From CAVRZY01 sp963725415 (GTDB lineage: Bacteria > Acidobacteriota > Terriglobia > Bryobacterales > Bryobacteraceae): a DNA stretch of 64,000 nucleotides. Shown here in pieces: positions 57,542 through 64,000 of this stretch. The first letter of the stretch is position 1. Every line of letters starts with the position of its first letter. The stretch lies in the NCBI GenBank assembly GCA_963725415.1, contig CAVRZY010000106.1, forward strand, positions 9,220 through 73,219, given 5' to 3'. The translations under genes were made by a program, and so were the position numbers. The notes under the pieces are model-generated. The model saw only the letters and a program-made list of their open reading frames with translations. It made no database searches and was not told where the DNA came from.

Positions 57542-57893
57542 CTCCGGGCGATTTCTCCCCCATCATACAACACACCTGTCAGGCGCTTGCCGCCGGCAAG
57601 CCGGGCCGTCACTGAGTTTTCGCGGGGCGCCCCCCAAGCCTTAGCTTAGGAGGGCCATCCCCGGACAGACGGATCGAGAGATCGCTGGTCCTATGGGCTG
57701 TTCTCGACAGCTATTTGCGAAAGGTGCCGTTGCGGCCCGCTCCTACCGTGACGGGGACTTCACAGGAGTAACGCCGATCATCACGAGTGAGGCCCCTCAT
57801 ATGCAGGCCGTTGCAGTTAAACCAAGGCGTCCGTCGCTCATCTTCGATCTCGCCACAATCAGACAAGGATCTCGCGAGAGCTGTTGAGTATGG
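57542..57893. other. Spacer without a recognised gene
   Basis: Between rfbA and the TOPRIM remnant. Short frames exist (for example from 57693 on the plus strand) but none shows a domain or a ribosome binding site. It must contain the promoter of the minus-strand polysaccharide operon, but no convincing boxes were seen. Confidence 0.4.
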
Positions 57894-58518
57894 CTATGGG
57901 CCACTCAGCACCGCAACGCGCCCTCTTAAGTCCTCGAGGATCTCATACAGGTCCGTGCCTTAGAGATCGTCCAAGGTCCTTTGTTCAGCGATCCGGCTGT
58001 TACTGTCCTTGGTGTAACCGGAAATGTCGCCCGCCCGTGCGCTGTCAGCGAGCGGAAACGACTGGGCGACGGCAGGCCCGAGCAAGGCTTCAACGGCCGC
58101 CTTGGAAAAATAGTCTTCGATGCCGTATCGCGTCAGCATGAAACCGGTCACCCCCACAGCGTTCAAGCGCTTCATCAGAGACCGACCCGGCTCGGACAAC
58201 GGTCGCTCCGGCCTAGTCCAGTCGCGGCCATTGTCCCCGTCCGCGATCACCACCACATCGAGACATCCGTCCCAGAGGCGCTCGAAGTGGCCAATCGACG
58301 TTGCCCAGCTCACCCCAACCACCAATGGACTGCAGTACTACGTCGTCCCGCTGCCCGATCGCCTTCGCGACGAACGCGCGTAGCGTCGGCAGATCCCTCA
58401 CGCCCTCACACCAGATCTTGAGTAGCTTTTCGGTCGATTTCTGCGGCAACTTCGCCACCACCTTTTGAAACTCCGCGGTCTGAGCCCTCGCGAGTCGGAA
58501 TCCCGCCAGGTGCTCCAC
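57894..58518 (-). pseudogene. TOPRIM (OLD-nuclease-like) C-terminal remnant
   Basis: About 200 residues in two frames. KIWCEGVRDLPTLRAFVAKA looks like the glutamate strand of a TOPRIM domain, DVVVIADGDNG like the DxD loop, and TRYGIEDYFS like the RREIENYF-type segment of OLD-family nucleases. A one-base change near 58315 splits it. In the second frame a TAA at about 57960 interrupts LDDL-GTDLYEILEDLRGRV where Lys would be expected. There is no ATPase domain upstream, so this is a broken gene fragment, perhaps from a former defence nuclease. Confidence 0.55.
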
Positions 58519-58876
58519 GCCCCGACCCCTAGTGCGCCGACCCCGCGAAGGCCAATCCAGGATGCGAACAGGACGGCGAGGACAATCATACGGACAAGCG
58601 TATCAAGAAGGCTGATCGAGTGAACCCGGAAATGTCTCTTGAAGTCGGTTCACTCCCGGGAAACGCCCACCACGTCCAACCCAAGTGTGCGACACCGTCC
58701 ATCGGGGGGCGGCATGGACCCCCCGGAGTTCCCCCCGACTTATTTCTGTCCACGGCGCGGGAAGATAGGGCAGTTCAGCAGGCCGCAACCTCCGAACAGC
58801 GCGGGTTGGCGTCGGTGGTTTGCCTTGAGCTAAGATTTTGGATATCTGTTTGTGACGGTGCCAGAGAGGAGAACTC
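58519..58876. other. Spacer without a recognised gene
   Basis: No open frame with convincing coding features. A short palindrome GGGGGG...CCCCCC around 58705-58726 surrounds CGGCATGGA. A GAGAGGAG ribosome binding site for the oxidoreductase is at about 58864-58871. Confidence 0.4.
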
Positions 58877-60072
58877 ATGCGTGGATTAACGAGGCGGGAA
58901 GCGGTGACGGGGGTCACCGGAATCATGGTCTTGCAGCCGGAGACGGTCTTCGGCACACAGGCCAATTCGTTGGTCGGACTTGGAATCATAGGAACCGGGG
59001 CCCGCGGCCAGTATGTCGGCGGGCACATGGCGCGAGACGGGCGCGCGCGAGTGGCGGCCGTCTGCGACATCTTTGACGACCGCCTCGAGCAGGCCAGGAA
59101 GAATGTGCCCGGAGCCGCCGCGGCCAAGGCTTATCGCGATTACCGGGAACTCCTGGAGGACAAGAACGTAGATGCGGTCCTGATTGCCACGCCGGTCTAC
59201 TTGCACCCGGAGCAGTTCGAATCGGCGGTCTCGGCCAAGAAGCACATATATTGCGAGAAGCCCGCCGGCACGGACGTTGCCGGGGTCAAGCGCCTTATGC
59301 GCGCGGGCCAGAAAGCGGACCCGGCTAAGACCGTCCAGTTCGGCTTTCAGCAACGCTTCAGCCCGGAGTACCGGAAGGCTCACGAATTGGTGGAAGCAGG
59401 AGAACTCGGCGAGCCGAAAATGATGATGAGCTTTTGGATTCTGGGCATGGCTCCGAGGTTGAGCGCGCCGGCGACCCTGCCATTGCCGAACATCCCGGAG
59501 GAGGAACGGCGCATTCGGCTCTGGACCCGGTGGATGGATCTCTCCGGCGGCGATATCGTCGAATGCGACTGCCACGGCGTGGACACGCTCAACTGGTTCG
59601 CCAGGGCGCACCCGGTAAAGGCCATTGGCCAGGGAGGTCTGCGCTACCCTGTTTACTACGGGGATGTCACCAGCGATCACTATGACATCATCTACACCTA
59701 CCCGAACGGCGCCGAAGGCTATCTCCTCAGCGCCAGGTACGCGGCCGGGTTTCGTGACGTGAGGGAACAGTTCTTCGGGCCAAGGGTGTACTCGAAACCG
59801 CCCGCACGTACTACAAGCTGCACGGGCCGGTTGCGGCTGCCCGCCTGGTTAACGACGATAAACTGGAGGACACCAGCCTGATCCAGAAGGTTCCTTCCAA
59901 GCGAGAGATCACGATTGACGCGGTGGAGGCCTTCTACACCAGCATCCTCGCTGGCAAACCCTGCAATATGTCCCACGAGGCCGGCATAAGCACCTTCACC
60001 TCCATCCTGGGTCGCATGGCTTACGAATTCCATCGCGAGGTCACTTGGGACGAGATGCTGCGGACCGGATAG
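58877..60072 (+). CDS. Tat-exported Gfo/Idh/MocA oxidoreductase, one frameshift
   Basis: About 398 residues. Leader LTRREAVTGVTGIMVLQPET with twin arginine. NAD(P)-binding GLGIIGTGARGQYVGGHMAR, then VLIATPVYLHPEQFESAVSA, and the family hallmark KHIYCEKPAGTDVAG. The C-terminal substrate domain (GDIVECDCHGVDTLNWFARA) continues in another frame: inserting one G at the GGG run 59777-59779 gives FFGAKGVLETARTYYKLHGP and ends EVTWDEMLRTG, stop at 60072. Substrate likely a sugar or polyol derivative; unproven. Convergent with the microcompartment operon. Confidence 0.85.
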
Positions 60073-60390
60073 CCGGGCACGTCTGGCCGTCCACTCCGGC
60101 GATCGTGGATTTGCATCAGGATCGGTCCCGTGAAACGCCCGTTGAAGAAATCTAGCGAATGCCCCTTGATTGCCTGGTTCAAAAGTCGTGGGCCGTCTCA
60201 CAGATAGATGGCGGGAAATCCCCTTCACACTCGGAGTCCGTCGGCCGCGCTCTTTCAGGCTTGCACCCACGGGGCGCTCCCCCTGGAACGCAAGGCGATC
60301 CCTCGCCCCGTGCTACACGCGAAGCACCATCACAGTTGCAGCGCTCTCGTCAAAAGTGATTTAACGTGGTATGCGTGGATGTGGGCTGAG
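60073..60390. other. Spacer between converging operons
   Basis: 318 bp between the oxidoreductase stop and the last vertex-protein gene. Short frames only; no domain, no obvious terminator hairpin with a T-run was seen. Confidence 0.4.
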
Positions 60391-60681
60391 CTATTTCGAG
60401 CCGCTCACTTCCGGCAACAGGTCCACGTGATCGATGACGCCGAGGACCGCCATCTCGATGGGGGCTTGCAGGCGGCCCACCGCGGACCTGGCGCTGTAGC
60501 CTTCCACGGTCAGCAGCACGCGGTCACCCACGCCCGCGTCCACCGAATCCACCGCCACCACCGCCTCGCCGCGGTCGCTGCCATCCAGGTTGAGCGGCTG
60601 CACCAGCAGCAGCTTCAGCCCCTCGTGGCCGGCGTGCTTGCGCGTCGCCACCACCTCGCCGATGACACGAGCGATCAGCAC
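60391..60681 (-). CDS. Microcompartment vertex protein (BMC-P, EutN/CcmL family)
   Basis: 96 residues. Pentameric vertex protein that closes the corners of a bacterial microcompartment shell. Start MLIARVIGEVVATRKHAGHE with the family sequence KLLLVQPLNLDGSD, then AVVAVDSVDAGVGDRVLLTV and PIEMAVLGVIDHVD. The start is GTG 60681, placed directly after the TAA of the preceding vertex gene and covered by AGAGAGG. Third and last vertex gene of the operon, the most divergent at its C-terminus. Confidence 0.92.
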   Translation of the reverse strand: MLIARVIGEVVATRKHAGHEGLKLLLVQPLNLDGSDRGEAVVAVDSVDAGVGDRVLLTVEGYSARSAVGRLQAPIEMAVLGVIDHVDLLPEVSGSK

Positions 60682-60954
60682 TTAGCCTCTCTTGACATGC
60701 AGCATGTCTATGATTCCCACGATGGTCCCGTCGGTGACCACCTCCTCGGGCAGGAAGGCGAAGCTGGCCTCCCAGGCGCGCGTCCAGTAGATCAGCTCGC
60801 CGGCCCCGGCCCCCGTGCAGTCCGTGCACACAATGCGCTTCCCGGTGTCCTTCAACTCCGGAGTCACCGGCTGCACGATCAGAAACCGCTGGCCGGTCAG
60901 ATTGGCGTTCTTGACGGTGCACCACAGCGAGCCCACCACGCGCCCCAGAAACAT
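60682..60954 (-). CDS. Microcompartment vertex protein (BMC-P, EutN/CcmL family)
   Basis: 90 residues. MFLGRVVGSLWCTVKNANLT, QRFLIVQPVTPELKDTGKR, CTDCTGAGAGELIYWTRAWE and GIIDML are the EutN/CcmL landmarks. Two Cys at CTDC are unusual next to the pentamer pore region and differ from the other two paralogues. Five bp after the first vertex gene; ATG 60954 is clear. Pentamers of the three paralogues could be homo- or mixed; not decidable here. Confidence 0.92.
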   Translation of the reverse strand: MFLGRVVGSLWCTVKNANLTGQRFLIVQPVTPELKDTGKRIVCTDCTGAGAGELIYWTRAWEASFAFLPEEVVTDGTIVGIIDMLHVKRG

Positions 60955-60959
60955 AGCGG

Positions 60960-61235
60960 TTACTTGGTCTCGTCCAGTGCCACGCTGTCCACGATGCCGA
61001 TGATGGCAGTGTCCACGGGCCGGTCCTTGCAGCCCTCGGCCATGCGGGCCGAACTGCCCGAGACCGTCAGCACCGTCTCCCGGTACCCGGCGCCGACCGT
61101 ATCCACCGCCACCACGTAGCCGGACTCGTCCTTGCCTTCCGGGGAAACCGGCTTGAGCACCAGCAGCTTCTTGCCCTCCAGCCGGGGATCCTTTCGCGTG
61201 GCCACCACTGTGCCCACGACGCGGGCCAAAATCAT
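60960..61235 (-). CDS. Microcompartment vertex protein (BMC-P, EutN/CcmL family)
   Basis: 91 residues. MILARVVGTVVATRKDPRLE, KKLLVLKPVSPEGKD, VVAVDTVGAGYRETVLTVSG and AIIGIVDSVALDETK are typical. First of the three vertex genes, 22 bp after the hexamer gene with AAGG 8 bp before the ATG. Its sequence is closest to the family consensus, so it is the likeliest main vertex protein. Confidence 0.94.
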   Translation of the reverse strand: MILARVVGTVVATRKDPRLEGKKLLVLKPVSPEGKDESGYVVAVDTVGAGYRETVLTVSGSSARMAEGCKDRPVDTAIIGIVDSVALDETK

Positions 61236-61257
61236 GTGGAACCTTCTTTGCCCGGCC

Positions 61258-61551
61258 TTACTTGCCGGCGCCCTGGCTCTTGCCGATCGGCAGAGTGTCT
61301 TCGAGACTGGGATGCGGGCGCGGAATCACGTGCGCCGCAATCAACTCTCCCACCCGCCGGGCCGCCGCAGCACCCGCATCAGTAGCTGCGCGGACCGCCG
61401 CCACATCGCCCCGCACCATGGCGGTGACATATCCCGAGCCGATCTTCTCCCAACCGATCAGCGTCACTTTGGCAGCCTTCACCATGGCGTCGGCGGCCTC
61501 GATCATGGCCACCAGACCGCGCGTTTCGATCATTCCTAAAGCTTCACCCAT
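61258..61551 (-). CDS. Microcompartment shell hexamer (BMC-H)
   Basis: 97 residues. Single BMC domain: ALGMIETRGLVAMIEAADAM, KVTLIGWEKIGSGYVTAMVR, and GDVAAVRAATDAGAAAARRV, ending VIPRPHPSLEDTLPIGKS. The pore loop is KIGSGYV (GSG), as in typical hexamers that pass small polar metabolites. A strong ribosome binding site (GGGAGG) precedes the ATG. It is the only hexamer gene in the window, and no tandem-domain BMC-T gene is seen. Confidence 0.95.
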   Translation of the reverse strand: MGEALGMIETRGLVAMIEAADAMVKAAKVTLIGWEKIGSGYVTAMVRGDVAAVRAATDAGAAAARRVGELIAAHVIPRPHPSLEDTLPIGKSQGAGK

Positions 61552-61574
61552 GATCCTCCCAAGAACCGCTCCGT

Positions 61575-61605
61575 CCCCAACCGGGCCTAGCTGGCCCAGT
61601 TGGGG
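61575..61605 (-). promoter_or_regulatory. Stem-loop between aldolase and shell genes
   Basis: CCCCAAC (61575-61581) pairs with GTTGGGG (61599-61605), then GGGCC/GGCCC after one mismatch, with a five-base loop. There is no U-tract on the minus strand, so it is not a classic terminator; it could stabilise the downstream shell mRNA or mark a processing site. Inference from position. Confidence 0.4.
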
Positions 61606-61622
61606 GCCCGGTCGCGGCTCGG

Positions 61623-62400
61623 TTACGCTTGACCACGCGCGCGGAGGGCCTCATCGACCAGCGAAACGAGTTCCTCACGCGTCAGTACGAATCGCTCTCC
61701 CTGCCCGACTTCCTCGGCCGCCAGCGGGCAGCCCAGCTTCCAGGCCGGCCTTGGTCTTGATTCCGTAGCGCGTACGCGCTTCGAACAGTTTCTCCACTTC
61801 CGTGCGGGGCAGCACCTTGGCCCCGCCGAGCAGTTCCGTGACCAGCGAAATCCGGGCGAAGTGCTCGACCGTTTCCATGCGGAAGAAAGCCTTCCAGACG
61901 TCCTCGCCGTAGCACACCGCCCCGTGATTGCCCATCAGCAGCGCATCGTACTTGGGGATCAGCGGCAGCATGGGCTCGATCAGCTCCGGCGTTCCGGGCA
62001 GCCCGTACTCGACCAGCGGCACGCAGCCCATCCCGATGATGACCTCCGGAAGCAGGGCCAGGTTGAGCGGCTTGCCTGTGCTGGCGTATCCGGTGGCCAC
62101 GGGCGGATGAGCGTGCACCACCGAGCGCACATCCGGCCGCATCTGGTAGATGGTCAGATGCATCCCGATCTCCGAAGTCTGCTCCTTGCGCCCTTGCAGC
62201 TTGTTCCCCTTCGAATCGCACACGATCAGGTCGTCGGGATGCATCGTACCCTTCGACACCCCGGTGGGAGTGGCCAGAACGTGATCCTGGTCCATGCGGA
62301 TGGTGATATTGCCGTCGTTGGCGGCGATCCATCCCTTTTGCCAGATCAGCCGCCCCACCTCGACGATATCCTGGCGATACTCCCGCTCGGTCTTGGCCAT
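61623..62400 (-). CDS. Class II aldolase with encapsulation-type tail, one frameshift
   Basis: About 258 residues. Zinc class II aldolase/adducin family, like L-fuculose-1-phosphate aldolase: GNITIRMDQDHVLATPTGVS, EQTSEIGMHLTIYQMRPDVR, SVVHAHPPVATGYASTG with the HxH zinc ligands, and GNHGAVCYGEDVWKAFF. An extra G near 61732-61734 would end it early. In the repaired frame it continues GCPLAAEEVGQGERFV and finishes LTREELVSLVDEALRARGQA, a short amphipathic helix after a linker, as in microcompartment encapsulation peptides. Stop at 61623. First gene of the shell operon; cleaves a sugar phosphate to lactaldehyde or a related aldehyde (inferred). Confidence 0.88.
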
Positions 62401-62428
62401 CAGAACCCAAATTGTACCAAAGCTGGCC

Positions 62429-63781
62429 TCACCGCACGTATTTCGGCGGCTGCCCCTTGGACCATGGGTCGTACTGTTGCGCGAACACCAGCCGTTCGCC
62501 GAGCGCCGGATGGCTGTAAAGCCAGAACTCGATGAAGGGATTGGGATTGGGGTCGGCCAAATTGATCTCGCCCAGGACCTGAAAGGCGCCCGCCGCGGCC
62601 TCGGACGCATTCGGCACGATGCCGTGCGTGACCTCCAGCCCGTAAATGTCGGCCTCGCGCTCCTGCCAGCGGCTGAAGCTGTTCACTGCCGGTTCGGCCA
62701 GGAAGCCGAACAGCGAGAACAGAAGCAGCAATACGGGAAGCGAGGCCCAGTCATCCATCCCGCGGATGGCCCAATGTTCGCCCCAGCGACCCACCGCCCA
62801 GCGCATGCTGTGATAGCCCAACCACAGCAAGACCAACAGCAGCCCGGCCATCAGGGCCATCGACTTGAGGATGTGGCCCAGCACGTAGTGTCCCATCTCG
62901 TGCCCGAACACGAACAAGGTCTGCGGGATGCTGGTCTTCGCGCTGGTGGTGTCCCACACCACCACCCGCTGGGATGCTCCAATCCCGGTCACGTAGGCTC
63001 CGATGGACTTCAGCTTCTCGCTGGCTTTCATCTCGAACATGCGCTTCCGCGGGATCGAAAGCCCCCCGCGCGCCACCACTTTCTCGATCTCCGTCACCAG
63101 GGCCGGCTGTTTCGCCTCCAGCGGCTCGAATTTGAAGAACAGCGGCTCAATCACCACCGGGTTGATGAATTGAAGAAAGACCAGGATGGGCAGCGAGACC
63201 AGCCAGGAGTACAGCCACCAGCGTCTGGGGCTGCGCCGGATGAGGGCGTACAGGATCCAGATCAAAAGACCGCCCAGCACGAAGGCGATCAGTTCGCCCT
63301 TGGTCCAATCCCACAACCACGAGCCCCAGCCCTGCACGGACTGATCGTAGTGCCGCGCCAGGTGCTGCCGGTAGAGGTCCAGCGGAAGAGTGAGAACATC
63401 CAGGGTGAGGAACAGCAGCGGCGTGAAGATCAGCGCCTGCACGAAGCGGCGCTTCGAAACGGCCTCGGCCCAGTTCCGCAGCCGGGGTGCAATCCGCCAG
63501 CCTAAAACTCGAAGCAGCAGCAGAAGGCCATAGGCCACGCCCAGGAAGTGCAGCCAGTACTTGGCCCTCGAGTAGGCCACCGCCTTCTGGTATTGCTCGG
63601 GGGACAGTTTGTAAGCGGACTGAGGGGCCTCCATCCGCTTGGGGATCTTCTGCACCGCGGCCTCAGGCGTTTCTTTGGCCAGTTTGCCCGGATCTTCCTT
63701 GGCCGAGCCGGTGAGCGCAGCCAGTCGCACCGCCAGACAGAATGCGGCAACCAGGAAAACAGAGATTAGGGCTTTCCTCAT
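62429..63781 (-). CDS. M48-family membrane metalloprotease (Ste24-like)
   Basis: 450 residues. Several membrane helices (FVQALIFTPLLFLTLDVLTL, ELIAFVLGGLLIWILYALI, WWLYSWLVSLPILVFLQFIN) and the zinc motif HEMGH in FVFGHEMGHYVLGHILKS, with the third ligand Glu in WQEREADIYGLEVTHG. Resembles CAAX prenyl protease 1/Ste24-type enzymes, which cut or survey membrane proteins. ATG 63781 starts a signal-like helix (MRKALISVFLVAAFCLAVRL). Lies 29 bp upstream of the aldolase and may share its transcript, with no obvious functional link. Confidence 0.92.
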   Translation of the reverse strand: MRKALISVFLVAAFCLAVRLAALTGSAKEDPGKLAKETPEAAVQKIPKRMEAPQSAYKLSPEQYQKAVAYSRAKYWLHFLGVAYGLLLLLRVLGWRIAPRLRNWAEAVSKRRFVQALIFTPLLFLTLDVLTLPLDLYRQHLARHYDQSVQGWGSWLWDWTKGELIAFVLGGLLIWILYALIRRSPRRWWLYSWLVSLPILVFLQFINPVVIEPLFFKFEPLEAKQPALVTEIEKVVARGGLSIPRKRMFEMKASEKLKSIGAYVTGIGASQRVVVWDTTSAKTSIPQTLFVFGHEMGHYVLGHILKSMALMAGLLLVLLWLGYHSMRWAVGRWGEHWAIRGMDDWASLPVLLLLFSLFGFLAEPAVNSFSRWQEREADIYGLEVTHGIVPNASEAAAGAFQVLGEINLADPNPNPFIEFWLYSHPALGERLVFAQQYDPWSKGQPPKYVR

Positions 63782-63829
63782 GGTGGTCCTCGCGAGCCTG
63801 CAATCCCGCAATTGTACAATGGATGATAG

Positions 63830-64000
63830 ATGGAAAATCGCCGTATGTGCCCGCACTGCCGGGCCTTTATCAAGACCAGTGACCGCGTGTGCCCCTATTG
63901 CGAGACCGAGGTGGGCCAGCGGGCGATCGACAGGCGGCAGCCCGGCGTGATTCTCGGCGGGCTGATCCCGCATGCGCATTTCACCACCACCCTGATCCTA
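63830..64000 (+). CDS. Zinc-ribbon membrane protein, 3'-partial (possibly rhomboid family)
   Basis: First 57 residues of a gene cut by the window edge. MENRRMCPHCRAFIKTSDRV followed by CPYCETEVGQ is a zinc-ribbon (CxxC...CxxC), then GVILGGLIPHAHFTTTLILN-like hydrophobic start. Acidobacterial rhomboid proteases often have this ribbon plus membrane domain, so that is the best guess. Divergent from the M48 gene with a 48-bp gap. Confidence 0.5.
   Translation, partial: MENRRMCPHCRAFIKTSDRVCPYCETEVGQRAIDRRQPGVILGGLIPHAHFTTTLIL

Noticed and set aside
1..64000. CRISPR arrays, tRNA or rRNA genes, prophage structural genes, toxin-antitoxin pairs with known families
   Set aside because: No regular short direct repeats, cloverleaf-like sequences, ribosomal segments or phage head/tail motifs were noticed. 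A tRNAscan, CRISPR and HMM search would settle this.

Overview
The window is GC-rich, gene-dense bacterial DNA and looks like Acidobacteria of the Bryobacterales/Solibacter type. The basis is one protein with a Solibacter-type C-terminal domain (TIGR03437-like), many Tat- or Sec-exported enzymes, an FG-GAP/VCBS protein, a DUF3604 protein, a bacterial M2 peptidase and a small exported family common in that group. The lineage is inferred from protein families only. The first ~2.6 kb (broken chemoreceptor, cheW, terminator, amidohydrolase tail) has a different style and lower GC by eye. It meets the rest at a point where two unrelated genes are both cut, so it may be a chimeric join or a rearrangement breakpoint.

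Layout. 1-2.6 kb: chemotaxis genes and an amidohydrolase tail. 2.6-12.4 kb: truncated beta-propeller, EamA transporter, FG-GAP protein, Tat-exported SelA-like PLP enzyme, DUF3604 protein and a DapA-family aldolase. 12.4-18.4 kb: housekeeping (rsmE, ruvAB, FkbM methyltransferase, folK, purA). 18.4-26.2 kb: M2 peptidase lipoprotein, PfkB kinase, matrixin-type protease, a TIM-barrel/TIGR03437/ILEI fusion, a small unknown gene and an exported methyltransferase. 26.2-31.8 kb: an accessory stretch with one frameshifted MttB-family methyltransferase, two MttB remnants, an AlbA/Schlafen-type ATP-binding protein and a three-gene overlapping cassette (unknown, DUF5678-like, retropepsin-like). 31.8-39.5 kb: Tat-exported SDR, two unknowns and a split glutamate synthase set. 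39.5-47.4 kb: exported small protein, MBL-fold/ThuA fusion, DUF362 protein, large secreted protein, a 150-bp inverted-repeat element, PhzF and acs. 47.6-57.5 kb: a minus-strand surface-polysaccharide cluster (rfbA, rfbC-like, rfbB, glycosyltransferases, a glycosyltransferase-methyltransferase fusion, DUF3108, ABC-2 permease). 57.9-60.1 kb: decayed TOPRIM gene and a Tat-exported Gfo/Idh/MocA oxidoreductase. 60.4-62.4 kb: a compact bacterial microcompartment operon (class II aldolase, one hexamer, three vertex proteins). 62.4-64 kb: Ste24-like M48 protease and the start of a zinc-ribbon membrane protein.

About 25 to 35 single-base frameshifts and a few in-frame stops interrupt otherwise well-preserved genes. 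In the cases reconstructed, many sit in short G or C runs and are repaired by adding or removing one base. This points to uncorrected read errors rather than mass pseudogenisation, so broken genes are given here as one locus with reconstructed ends. The most unusual content is the microcompartment operon with a frameshift-hidden encapsulation-type tail on its aldolase, the MttB remnant/retropepsin cassette region, the bacterial ILEI-domain fusion, and the permease carrying an N-terminal Wzt-C-like domain.
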